64,000 nucleotides of DNA from Mucor racemosus (lineage: Eukaryota > Mucoromycota > Mucoromycetes > Mucorales > Mucoraceae): positions 1 to 64,000 of the forward strand of contig JAPEHQ010000002.1 of the NCBI GenBank assembly GCA_027405735.1. The letters run 5' to 3'. Below are positions 37,412 to 48,700 of this stretch, one piece after another; the stretch's first letter is position 1; every line of letters starts with the position of its first letter. The notes beneath the pieces are model-generated. The model saw only the letters and a program-made list of their open reading frames with translations. It made no database searches and was not told the origin of the DNA. The position numbers were made by a program, and so were the translations under genes.

Positions 37412-37428
37412 GACTACACCAAGAAACC
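37412..37428 (-). other. tRNA-Val nt 1-17, target-site duplication
   Basis: GACTACACCAAGAAACC on the plus strand, the reverse complement of the tRNA-Val 5' end. It is followed by TTTCATATTAATGTCAAGTG, which resembles the LINE 5' end (TTTCATATTAGTTGCAAGCG), so an older LINE 5' remnant may lie to the right, degenerating by about 37475. Confidence 0.88.
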
Positions 37429-37479
37429 TTTCATATTAATGTCAAGTGTCATTTATAATAAATAGGAATAATGAGAATA

Positions 37480-37870
37480 TTAAGCCACTGCAAATAAAGT
37501 CCTTGTTACCTCGTTTTTCTTGCAGGTAATGTGTCGTCCATATTTTTTTTTAGTGTAGAGAACATTATGTAAGCAATGAAAAAATTTGAAAACATTGTAA
37601 TATAATGGAATATTTTCAAAATGAGCAAATAAAAAAATATTTAGGAATATAGAGAGCCCATAGAAAGTATAAAATCTTGAATAAAACGTTGGAGTATGCA
37701 TGCAATATGCGAGTTTTACCATTGTAATATGAGCGTATTATTATTACGCCGTATTCCGCTGTAAGATAATATGTTAGTATTACCCTTTACTGAATACGGA
37801 AGTAATATGTTCATTTTACCATGAGTATTACCTGCGTATTCAGTGAGAATTAGTTGCAGTTAGCGTTCGC
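37480..37870 (+). repeat. Dispersed repeat family E1/E2 mosaic copy
   Basis: 37515-37600 resembles E2 (CGTCCATATTTTTTTT, TGTAAGCAATGAAAAAAT as at 56900); 37600-37860 matches E1 (AAATGAGCAAATAAAAAAATAT, AAAACGTTGGAGTATGCATG, GCGTATTATTATTACGCCGT). No gene; the minus-strand 80-codon frame at 37480-37722 lies wholly in repeat. Confidence 0.6.
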
Positions 37871-38470
37871 GAGCGCAAGCAATTTCAGCAAGCATTTGCC
37901 GAGCATAAAATATTTAAAAGTTACTCAAGCAAGCCCGAGCCTAAGCAACGGTTTGTCGAGCAGTTGCATATCGAGTATTCTCAGTTTTGAAAGCAAGCAA
38001 GCAAGCATAAATTAAACACTGTATAATTTTCAAAAAATCAAGCAAGTTGAGCATATAAGCAAGCGAGCAAATCTGAGTGCAAGCGAGCAGATCTGAGTGC
38101 AAGCAAGCAAATCTGAGTGCAAGCGAGCAAATCTGAGTGCAAGCGCAAGCATGATGCTATATAATTTCGGTCTGATATTGGTTCAAAATGTAATGAATTT
38201 TGACATTTTTAAAGTTAGAATTACGTAAATCGAATAAATTTTCCCTGTGTTACATGCTTGCTTACTTGATTTGAAAGCACGCAAGCAAGTCCATTTCAAT
38301 TTGAAGCAATGCGAGCAAGCATATAAGCAAGCTTTCAATGTTTTCGTCGAGCGCCAAGCAGGAAATTGCTAAAAAAATTTAATCAAGCAAGCCAAAGCAA
38401 GTAATAACCTGAAAAAGCGCAATTCAAGCGAGCCCAAGCATAGGGCTTGCTGCCTTGCATATGCTCGCGC
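37860..38470. repeat. AAGC-rich degenerate tract with a 20-bp minisatellite
   Basis: About 600 bp dominated by variants of CAAGCAAGCGAGC separated by unique AT-rich bits. At 38061-38140 it is an exact-length tandem of four 20-bp units (AAGCGAGCAAATCTGAGTGC with one or two changes per unit). Faint similar pieces occur at 44980-45065 (CAAGTCAAGCTAAAC, CAAGCAAGCTAAAG). No reading frame uses it. Confidence 0.8.
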
Positions 38471-40286
38471 TGCTCGGTTGCGATCACTAGTTGCAGTGAC
38501 ATCGCGCGTTGAAAACCTCTCAATATTTATACTTTTTACAAACCTCCTCACGTGATTACACAACATTTACCAACCTTCCACCAAAAAACTAACTAAGAAC
38601 ATTCACATGAGTGGTGTTCCTATCTATCCACCAGGTACTAACAGGCCGGGTGCGAGATCTCCACATGAAGTCCAAAAAAATACACAAAAAAATACAAAAG
38701 AAATAGTTCCAAAAAAAGTCAGATAATAATACAGAAGAACAAGAAAAAAAGAAAAAGAAATAAAGGAAAAAAAATGATACAAAAAATAACATACTCATTG
38801 GAAGGATCATCTCAACCCCAACAGCGCATGCGAAAATTGCCAATTTCCATCAATACATCAAATGTAATGTTACAACCAACACCTTCTTTTGGTAAGCAAA
38901 AGCTTATCAAAACCCCCATCACCGCAAATATTTTGGATCGACTTTCTGGAGCACTTTCCTTTTCACAAAATAAAATTGTTGTTAAATTTGGCAAACAAAA
39001 ACACAGTTTAATCTGCAAGTACTGCACTAATCAGGGTTGTATAAGCATCACCTCTATTAAACACGACTCTGATTCTGATTCTGATTCTGATGACCATCTT
39101 CATTTAGAATTCCAATGTACCATTTGTCGTACAACCCAATCACTTGCATACATGCATCAAGAGCTTGGTATCACTAACAAGAAATTCAAGACAATTGCAC
39201 CGGTCCCCGCACCATCACTATCTACTCCACTTCCAGGTACACCGGCATCAATGGTGTCCCCCCAAGATATCGCATATTCTGAAAAGTATATGTAACTTAA
39301 AACTATAATAGCCTGTATGGAGTGTGAAGCCCAAGGATCTTTGGTCAAATTTGGGTTTACCAAAGCAACACCCCACAACCTCGTTTCAAGTGTAATCAAT
39401 GTACTACCATTTTCCGTATTGATCATGTCATTCAAATGATGTCCAACGCTCATTCCCAGACACAGGAATTAGAAACTCCCATTGTAGATCATAATATTAA
39501 TATTAAAAATACTGAATTTAACACTACTGACTCCCTTGAAGCAGGCGAGTTTATTACTGCTACCAATCCGGCCATTATTGACGAAGATGATATCATTCAT
39601 GATGCTCAATACGTTCATGAGGACAGCTTAGATAACATGCCTATCTTGCTTGACGTTGATACACCACCATCACCCTCGTCCAATCAAGATGCCATCGCTT
39701 TCTTGCTCGATACTGTGAATAAATTAACAGATTAAGCTACAGATAATCAAAAGAAATTTGATTACATTTATGTACTTGTGGAACAAAATGAACAACTGAA
39801 AAATGAACTAAAAAAACAAAAAAACGAAAATGAATTGCAAAAAAAAAGAAATTGAACAATTGAAAGCCATGATAAAAGAACAAAAAAATAACAATATGAA
39901 TACGACACAAAATAATATAAAAAATACTGGCAAAAACACAGACAAAACTACAGACAAAACTACTAAAAAAACACTTATATTGAAACAAACGTGCAACAAA
40001 CTGACTCTACTGACTCATCCTTTCCTCCTTTAGCAGCTACATTTGCCCAACAGGTCAAAAAGCCAAAATATGCACCTGGTCAATATCAATCACATCAACC
40101 AACAGCCAAAAATTTGGAGCTTGCCGCTCAAATTTTCAATGATACACAACTCACACCTACGACGGAATGTAGTACTTTCTATGTTGCCTCTTCTAATGGC
40201 TCTAGTCGTCTTTTCATCAACTCTCTTCTCTTTGCTGATGATGATGTTAAACACTGATCAAATCGGCTCAGGATATTCAATTCATG

Positions 40287-41092
40287 TGTTGTATAATTAT
40301 CACCTTCTGTTGTATTCCACCTACTAGTATCATACATTATCACCTTCTACAGTATCAATACATCTTACAATCTATTGACTACGACATGTATTGAAGTGCA
40401 AGTCTTGATATCGGATATAAGAAACTCCTAGCGTACCAAGTTTAATCCAGTAATTACCAAGAACGCTTGGACCTCAATTATGACACCACATTATTTCATC
40501 CCAGCAGTTAACCAATCAAGTAGTTATCAAATCAACATCCAAGCATATTTAGCGCAGCATTGAAACAACACAACTCACAAGCTCTGCAAGAACGGTTAAA
40601 TTATGATTGATCCATTTCAATCCATAGATTACTATCAAACAGATCCAATAGTTCAATAGTGCCTTAAATTACATCTCAGGATCTCAATGTCTAATCAATA
40701 TAAAAGGCCATACTTTTACATCTAAATAAACGATATCTTGTTTTTATTATACAGTTGAAGAACTGATTAATTACTCATTCTTTTATAATTGTATTCTTTT
40801 TTAAGTAATATTTATCAATCCTGAAAATATACGACACCTTCTACTATCTATACACACTACCTTTGGTTACACTCCATGAATCTCATTATTAATTTATACT
40901 GTCACTTCAAGCAGTCCTTATCTACTAGTCTGCCATTAGTATATAAACCACATCTCATGAATAAAAGAATAAGGATTAGTTTAGTTTTGATCCTTTAGTT
41001 TGACCCACAGTTGGAAAGCTGACATTTATCAAGACTTTTGTTTTATTATTTTTAATTATTCTAGCATATCAGATATATGTTAGAATAAAACA
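40287..41092. mobile_element. Solo LTR-B (about 272 bp without the nested LTR)
   Basis: Begins TGTTGTATAATTATC and ends GTTAGAATAAAACA (TG...CA, inverted TGTT/AACA). Flanked by perfect 5-bp duplications TCATG at 40282-40286 and 41093-41097, inside LINE-B RT sequence whose frame is continuous once the LTR is removed. Contains TATATAAACC and GAATAAAAG signals. LTR-A sits inside it. Confidence 0.9.
40308..40836. mobile_element. Solo LTR-A (529 bp) nested in LTR-B
   Basis: Begins TGTTGTATTCCACC and ends AATATACGACA; flanked by perfect 5-bp duplications CCTTC at 40303-40307 and 40837-40841. Nearly identical to 43191-43720 and, for the first 159 bp, to 33377-33535. AATAAACGATATC near the 3' third is a probable RNA start or end signal. 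No internal retrotransposon sequence is attached, so it is a recombination-derived solo LTR. Confidence 0.93.
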
Positions 41093-41507
41093 TCATGCCT
41101 ACTATTGCGTCAAATCACTTTGGTTCTCTTGGTTTTTTCTGGAGTCCATCCAAATATGCTGTTATCCTGGTGATTCACCTGCTGCCACTGGTCTTCCTGT
41201 CTTTGTTGCTACCATTAATTAAGTTATATGGTTACCATGAAAAGCTCTTTATTCGAAGTGCTACGTTCTTAATACATACATAAATGTTTATTCACCCTTG
41301 AAGGCTTGTCTGACTGCTTATATATCTAATGATATGCTCTATAATTGTGTTATCTGTAGTAGTGTAAAGGTAAGTGTATTGTATCTGGCTGAGACCCATC
41401 CAGAAGTGGTCAAATCGGTACCAATCTAGTATAATATACGTTATACTACATTTTCATACATTTTTCCAAATAAATTTTTTACCCCTTCATTCTATTAATA
41501 TCAATCC

Positions 41508-41960
41508 AAGAAAAGTGATTTTATCAAATGGACAGAAAGCATGCAGATAATATAAGCCCAATGAAAGTAAAGGATTTAAATAATAGTTGTTAAATCAACC
41601 CAATAAATAAATAATGACATTAATAGTAGATCATCCAATGAAGCAAAATATCTGGGTGTTACAATTTAAAACAGATCAGTAATAAGCAAATATTTGTTGA
41701 AATCAAAAGAATACTAGCAAATAAAATGACGTTTTTTTCTCATGCAAATGCCAATAATAGTGGCATAATATTTTAGCTGAACACGGTGTAATACTGTGGT
41801 AATATGGCCAAAATGAGCGAATAAAAAAAGATTTAGGAAAATAAAGAGCCAATAGAAAGTATCGATTGTTGATTAAAACGTTGAAATATGCACGTAATAT
41901 GCAAGCATTACCATCGTATTCCGCAAGGTATTATGAGCGTATTACCACACTAAGAAACCA
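41508..41960 (+). repeat. Dispersed repeat family E1, most complete copy
   Basis: Matches the inverted two-part copy at 25500-24430: AAGTGATTTTATC(A/G)AA, AAGTAAAGGAT, AACCCAATAAAT, TAGTAGATCATCCAATGAAG, AATAGTGGCATA, then GGTAATATGGCCAAAATGAG and AAAACGTTG. Ends near GTATTACCACAC. Non-coding. Probable non-autonomous element, but I could not define terminal inverted repeats. Confidence 0.65.
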
Positions 41961-42665
41961 CCTTTCTTTCACTGATTGAACTTTTTTTTCTCGAAAAACG
42001 TTTAACCCGATTCATCGTGAACTCCAAGCTCTTCCATCCACCTCCCACATTTGGAAACTATATACGAGCACTTCTTATTAACCTACAGTCCAATTTTCAA
42101 ACTTCTACAACTACTAGTTCACCTTCTATTCGACTTTTTTTACGACGTTAGACAGATGGATAATTTCACGTCTGAGGAGATTACTGTAATTTTGCAGTAA
42201 ATTCCCCATCTGACAGCTACTATCTCGGACATCCAATTGCAAGTCACTCACCTAGCTACTTTGGCTGAAGAGAACACTCAACTTCGCTCCAAAGTCGCTC
42301 ATCTCAAAGCTGCCCTCAGCAAGGACCAATCTAAGAGAAATTCCCATACTACCCCAAAGCTACTCCTCCCTCTCAACCTCTTGCTTCCAATAATTTAACT
42401 CGTAAGCGTGCTGCTAAGGTTCACCATTATCAAATTAATAATGGCCCTAATGCTCTTTTAGGAGTACAAAATGGACTAATATGGAAATTTGAAAAATTTA
42501 GAAGTACCGTTACTTATGAACATTTTACCAACACAGGTTGCATTAATATCACTTCTCTTTGCCATCCGCCATTATTTGGATTCTGATGAGAACGAAGAAA
42601 TTTGTGATCATTATTTGTCTTTGGAGTTCCAATATATTAATAGCATAGTGTATGCTGCTGGGTTA
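41947..42665 (+). pseudogene. Chimeric LINE relic: LINE-A 5' UTR and ORF1 start joined to LINE-B ORF1 piece
   Basis: 41990-42450 matches the 5' UTR and first third of ORF1 of LINE copy 1 (MDNFTSEEIT at 42156, coiled coil, basic RKRAAKVHHYQINNGPN), with an in-frame stop after ILQ and internal deletions. At about 42460 it switches to sequence like LINE-B ORF1: the LEFQ motif near 42622 and the GCI/LNIT-like block before it parallel 39030-39110. The bases ACACTAAGAAACC at 41947 resemble a mutated tRNA-Val 5' end, suggesting yet another insertion at the same target. Confidence 0.65.
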
Positions 42666-42949
42666 ACGTAATTTAGTTTCAATTATTTTATTTGTATGAA
42701 TGCAATGCCTACCCATTTCAATGAAAAACATTCCTATACAGTATTGTAAAAGAACAGTTCAATTCCAAAAAAAAAAGTTGTCGCAATTATAGCGCTTGGT
42801 ACTACTATTCGAAAATAGTTATATACAGAGATTGTTAATTAACAAAGATATTGCAGCGCCTCATTTGCTCTAATAAACAGTACCTTAGACAGTGCAAAAC
42901 AGATACAAACTGATCACATTATGCTACCTACTCCTAAGTTTATTCTATA

Positions 42950-44600
42950 TATTTACAAAAGACACAAAAACGCGAAAAATTTGCTGCTCTTTCCTTGAAA
43001 ATAGGGTCTTAGTTTTTATCCCTGCCTAAAAATGTTTTTTATTAAATAACAATACGAAAAAATTATATGTAATGTACTTAAGATGTTCAATTTTAATCCA
43101 AAAATGTGTTTTTGGAAATATCCTATTTTTTTTGCAGATGGTGTTAATTTTTCAGATCTAATGTTTCAAATTTTTAAGCGTGTTTCATTGTGTTGTATTC
43201 CACCTACTAGCATCATACGTTATCACCTTCTTTAGTATCAATGCATCTTACAATCTATTGACTACAAAATGTATTGAAGTGTAAGTCTTGATATCGGATA
43301 TAAAAAACTCCTAGCGTATCAAGTTTAATCCAGTAATTACCAAGAACGCTTGGACCTCAATTATGACACCAATACTATTTCATCCCAGCGGTTAATCAAT
43401 CAAGTAGCTATCAAACCAACATCCAAGCGCATTTAGCGCAGCATTGAAACAAGACAAATCACAAGCTCTGCAAGAACGGTTAAATTATGATCGATTCATT
43501 TCAATCCATAGATTACTATCAAACAGATCTAATGGTTCAATTGTGCCTTAAATTACATCTCAGGATCTCAATGTCAAATCAATATAAAAGGCCATACTTT
43601 TATATCTAAATAAACAATATCTTGTTTTTATTATACAGTTGAAGAACTGATTCATTACTCATTCTTTTTTGATTGTATTCTTTTTTAAGTATTATTTATC
43701 AATCCTGAAAATATACAACACATCGTTGAAAATTGAAAACTTTGAGATTTCATATTTCTACAAAAAACTAAGCTATACTAACACTTTTTAATAATAAAAC
43801 TTACTTGTTTTGAAGCATTTTATAACATATTTAAGTGTGAAAAAATTTTGTGTACTTTTATTTTTCTCATTTTTTTTTGATATTTTTTAGTAGATTTTAA
43901 TATATTCGATAAATTGAGCAGCATTTTTTTTTGGATTCATTTCATAGAGCTCCTTGATCTCTACTTGACCCAATTTAGATTTTTTCAAAATATTAATTTT
44001 TCGTGGAGATATCGTCAAAAATGTGTACAAAGTCATACTCGTTTCTAGCTTCAATTTTTTTCCTGTATACCCTCATCCCAAATTTTGAAATCAAAAATTT
44101 TTTGGACAAAAATCTCATTTTCTTTACGAAAAATGAAGCTAGAAGGTTCATCAATGGCTCGATCGATAGATAATTTTGCTTTGCATTATCTTCATTATTT
44201 ATATTTGAAATATACCTATAAAAAGTGATTTGTATCTTCAAAAACCTTCCAAAATTTTAATTGCATTTTACGCAAAATTTAATACAAAACATTTGTCCAA
44301 ATTTTGTTTAGATGGATACAAAATTCAGAACTGTATATAAAATATTCAATACGCTAGGTTTACTTCCTTTTCAGTTCATGATCTATTAAATAATTTTGTT
44401 TTTTTAATTATTTTCTGGTCGATTTGACAAATAAATTTTGGAACTCAGCTATCATAGGCTGTAAGCTGCAATGCGAACTATTATTTTGATTATCTCGACG
44501 AAAAATTAGTATTTTTCCTTGAAACAAAAAATGCAGAGTAGCTTTCAGCTAGATTTATTTCATGAATACTAAAACTTAATACTTCTGCTACGGGATCTAA
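42950..44600. repeat. Diverged satellite-family copy, split by a solo LTR
   Basis: 42960-43190 plus 43721-44560 is the inverted counterpart of 62925-64000. Parts also resemble the 1.6 kb array in the forward direction: GATAATTTTG(T/C)T.GCAT at 44168 and in the unit, AATTCAGAACTG...TTCAATACGCTAG at 44322, AAAATATTAATTTTTCGTGGAGA at 43987. The 82-codon minus-strand frame at 43993-44241 has a counterpart at 63316-63561 only because the DNA is homologous. Confidence 0.75.
43191..43720. mobile_element. Solo LTR-A, second full copy (530 bp)
   Basis: Starts TGTTGTATTCCACC and ends AATATACAACA. Flanking pentamers are CATTG (43186-43190) and CATCG (43721-43725), one mismatch. The homologous region at 63700-63780 (inverted) runs straight across this point without the LTR, giving a natural empty site. 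The LTR carries the same AATAAACAATATC signal as the 40.3 kb copy. Confidence 0.93.
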
Positions 44601-45773
44601 ATTTACGACCAACTTTGGGCCAATTTAGGTCAATATTGGGTAGGGATGCTCTCGAGCCGAGCTTGCGTTAGTACATTTGGCTGATAACACTAATATCGGA
44701 TGAATTCTAGGTTAAGCACTTATAGTTTGATAATAATCTTTTGTTTTAGGACATATATCCATAGCCAATTTTAGATTTGATGAGTGTAGTAGATATAAGT
44801 TTAAAGTTCGCTCTTTTTTTGAAGGGTTTAGTCATTTTATAACGTGTGTTTTATGTTTGCCTTAAAAAATAGATTGAAAGGCTGCAAATTGAACCTTAGT
44901 TCTAAAAAAATTCTAAATATACATTAAATATGGCTATCTCCCTCTTGTGAATTTGTTAACCTGTATGTTATTTTGAGCGAGTCAAGTCAAGCTAAACAAT
45001 GCTCAAGAAACAAATAAGATGTCAAAAAATGTTCAATTCAAGCAAGCTAAAGCACACAAAGCTCGATTACGATCTCTACTTGAGAAAAATGTTATGAGAA
45101 TCGGTGACGAGCGATAGATTATCAGTCAAACTCAAAACAATAGAAATGATTAGAAACAAGTACTATTTAAAATATTTAAAATTAGTATTTCAGGAAATTT
45201 AATGCCTTTTTATCACTTAGAGATTTCTCTACTTTAACTAAATAAAAAAGATAATTACTAACCATTTATGCATACATATAAATACAACGTACAACTGATG
45301 CAATAAAAGAATAAAATAATAATAGCCTGTTTCTACCGTATGAATTTAATCCAAGTTATAAAACATCTAATCCCACTTTTATATTTATGTGTGTCATGTT
45401 GCCTTTGCATAAACAAACAATCGAATTGATCTTCGATTAAATATACAAGCCTCTGATGAAAAGGGCATGTAGAACATTCATTTTGACAAGCTCATCAATG
45501 CATGTGTACGATAGTTTTAAGCTTCATTAGACTTTTTTTTTAATCAAGAACATGTGTGGTTACAACAGAAATGCGTATTGATTTGAGGTTTTACTATAGC
45601 AAAATTTATAGTAAATCGAGATTAAAATTTTGGTAGTTTTTGGGCGAAAACGTACAGATACAGATCAAGGGGTTGCTTGCTTTTGTAGCCTCATTTTTTT
45701 TTTTTTTTTTTTTTTTTTTTTGAAATACATTATAAAATATAAAAAAAATCAAGCTAATTATCCCAAATTAGTT
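44601..45773. other. Gene-free interval
   Basis: AT-rich with no supported gene. It holds weak AAGC/CAAG pieces (44980-45065), and a T-run of about 30 bases at 45692-45721 that is shortly downstream of the minus-strand gene's stop. The small plus-strand frame 45630-45986 runs through that T-run and is antisense to a real exon. Confidence 0.6.
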
Positions 45774-48700
45774 TTATTTTTTATTATTTCTAGCACGAAT
45801 TGCTGCTACAAGTCTCTCTTCTTCTGCTTTCGCTTCTTCTTTAGTGTATGTTTTTGCTTTTGCTTTAGTTACATTTTTTGGTTTCTTTTTGGGCTGAACG
45901 GGAGGGTTTGTCTTGGCCTTTCGCTTTGTTTTAGAAGGACTCGAATCAGGAGCAGTAGGATTGAATTCTTGATCAGACGTATTTAAAGTGGAGGAGGAGC
46001 CTACCTTCCTTAATGATTGTTGGGCTTGTTCCTGCACTGGCCTTAAATCATATTTCGATTGACTATCAGCATCTAATTCATTGATCTTATTAAGTAGTGC
46101 AGATGTATGTTGACTTTCGGGTGTACCGGGAATAGGCTATATATTATATAAAATATCAGAAATTAAGGACATATAAGAAATTCAAAGTGAAAATACCTTT
46201 GTTAACTTTCTGATTTTTCGTCTCGGCCGGATTGGCTTTGCGAAAGATATAGAATCGTCCTTTTCAGCAAGATTTTGAATCAAAGATGGTTGATCAATTA
46301 CTGGCTGTGAGTCAGGCTCAGGTGAAGCTAAAGGTAAAATAGGCGATGCAAAGTCATCATCACTGTTGGAAGAAGGTTTTTCTATTTGAGGAGATGCGAT
46401 TACAGGCGGTGGTGGTGGTGGTTTTTTATTATTAGCTTTTCTAGGTGTAGGTTTTTCTGTAGGTTTTTCAACTTGTTTGGCTGATTTGGTATTTGTTTTA
46501 TGAGAAATCGTTTCCACAGAATCATCAAATTTTTCAAAAGTATCTAGTTTCATAATATAAGCAGCTTCCTCATTTAGATCATCACTGTTTTTGATGGGAT
46601 TAGTCTTTCTGTTGGAGGCAGCTCTCGTAGTAGGACCTTCATCTTCATCTTCATCTTCATCTACTAATACTTCTTCCTCCTCTTCTTCTTCTACTTCTTC
46701 TACTTCTACTTCCTCTTCTTCTTCTTCTTCCTCCTCCTCACCTTCTTTTTCATTTGACTCTGTTATTTTTGCAAAAGAACCAACATTGCTATTACGATTA
46801 TTCCTCCTTGGCGTTATATAAGCAGAAGGGCCATCTTCGTCAGAGTCAATTATTTTATGGGTAGAAGTTCTATTAACGGAAGGGCGTATTTTCTTGGAAG
46901 GGGCGGTATCCATTGCCATTCTAATGGACTCTGCTTTCTTTAAACTCACTCGAAGTTCCTTCACGGTTCGCTATGATTTCATAAGATTAAAATCAATCTT
47001 ACAATTCATTTGTATTGTACTCACTCTTAAATCCGAGCATTTGTTGGTCAAACCATCTAAATCATAACGAAGCTGTTGAGTTTCCTTTGAACAATTTGCC
47101 TTCTCCACCTCCTACAATAAATGCATTTTCAGCCTTGATTAAATTTAAAATTACTATATTTTCCTTTTACCCTAACAAGATCCAGATCTTCTTGGTGATT
47201 TTTCTTCATTACTTTGATTGTTTCCTTGTAAGAGTCCTTTATATTCTCTAATTTTGTCTTGTAACCAGCAAATAGATCTTGATATTTTTGGTCGTATTTA
47301 GTATCATATTCTTTCTCTAACCTTGCATTTATATTTCTCTCTAGATTTTCGGCATTTACACTATTTAAATTGGCTCTTTCTCTCAAATCCTTCTCGTATT
47401 GCTTTTCAAGATTCTCCATTTGTGCTGCAAGCTGCTTACATTTTTTATCTGATTCCTCCAAGGCTTGTTTGAGTTGCTTGAAATTTTGATCTGATTCTTT
47501 CAATGCGTGTTCCAGTTGCAGAGATTTTTGATTCGATTCTTTTAGCGTGTGTTCCAGTTGCAGAAATTTTTGATCTGACTCTATCAAAGCTTTTTCAAGT
47601 TTTGGTATTTCAATTGTTGTATGTCGTTTGCATTCCATTTCTAAAAGTTGATGCTTAAAATCCAGATCTTTATTATTGTTCTTTTGCAAATCTATAAAGT
47701 TTGTGGTAGTTAATAAAAAATGCTTTAATGTTAGGATTAGAACACTACCGAGTGCGAGTTGTAGCTTCAAAACTTGCATACTAGGTCTATTTGACACTTC
47801 ATCATGACAGGCTTCCAAATACCCCACTTGCTTTTCTCTCACTTTCAAAAGGTTTGTAAGGAAAGCAATCTTTTCATTTTTTTGATTCAATTCAGCTTCT
47901 TGGGATGTCAACCTAGTTTCATGAGACACCAGCAACTCACGAGCCTATAAACATAAGATGTGAAATTGAATTCTTTTTATAAAAGTGAATATTTGTTAAT
48001 CTACCTTTTTCTCTTTGGCTCTGAAAGTCTCAGTATCTTGCGCTAATTTTCTATATTCTGTTGTATAAAACGCAGGCAAAACGGGCATTGTGCGTATAGG
48101 TATATATTTTAAATTTGATACAAGGTTCAAGAGTGATACAGTATCTTTTAATCTTTGTTGTTGAATTCGATCCTAACACAAATTATACAGTTGGTATTAT
48201 CGTTATTTTTTCTCCAATACTATATACTTACATTGAAATAGAGAAATATACTGAGCTTTTCATGTCCACACATGCAATGCGATAATAAATTAGTGAGGAC
48301 ATGTTCATTACTCGATAAATGTCCGTGATAAGATGTTGATAATGTTTTAGTCAAATTTACTGTATTTTTTTTTTTTTTTTGCATGAATTAGTAAAAACCT
48401 AAAAAAAAAAAAAAAGCATAATTTCTCTCCATACCAAAATGACTAAATGAGCGATATATAGTTCGACCTGGAACCGGCAAGGTAAATGGAACGTTAAGTA
48501 GATCAAACATCTGAAATCGACCTTGTTTCAAGGTATTCAAATGTGTAATTTTGATACTCAAAACAAACGGTAAAGTAGATCCTCGACTTACTCTAGTCCA
48601 AATTATATCCAAATTATCAACCTCTTTCATAATTGACTCTAATCCTCTGTGTAATATTCTATCATCTATTGTTCAAATGAATTTTTAATATATGTGATTC

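Larger units (their letters stand above)
38607..41283 (+). pseudogene. LINE-B relic: ORF1 joined to RT fragment, interrupted by nested LTRs
   Basis: ORF1 starts MSGVPIYPPGTNRPGARS (38607), shifts frame near 38727, and continues with a Cys-rich block (LICKYCTNQGC ... LEFQCTICRTTQS), an acidic segment (39436-39735), a coiled coil (LVEQNEQLKNELKKQKNEN) and a Pro/Gln tail. At about 40170 it jumps straight to RT motif C (SSRLFINSLLFADD), so endonuclease and most of RT are deleted. The RT continues as SAQDIQFM, is interrupted by LTR-B/LTR-A at 40287-41092, and resumes PTIASNHFGSLGFFWSPSK at 41098. Removing the LTRs and one duplication restores the local reading frame. A CACGTG motif at 38549 lies in the putative 5' UTR. 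Confidence 0.78.

Noticed and set aside
38061..38140. CRISPR-like array of four short direct repeats
   Set aside because: Units are contiguous 20-bp tandem repeats without spacers, in a eukaryotic context.
46591..46821. 76-codon Ser-rich plus-strand frame
   Set aside because: Antisense of the acidic GAA/GAG codon run in the coiled-coil gene; a codon-bias shadow.
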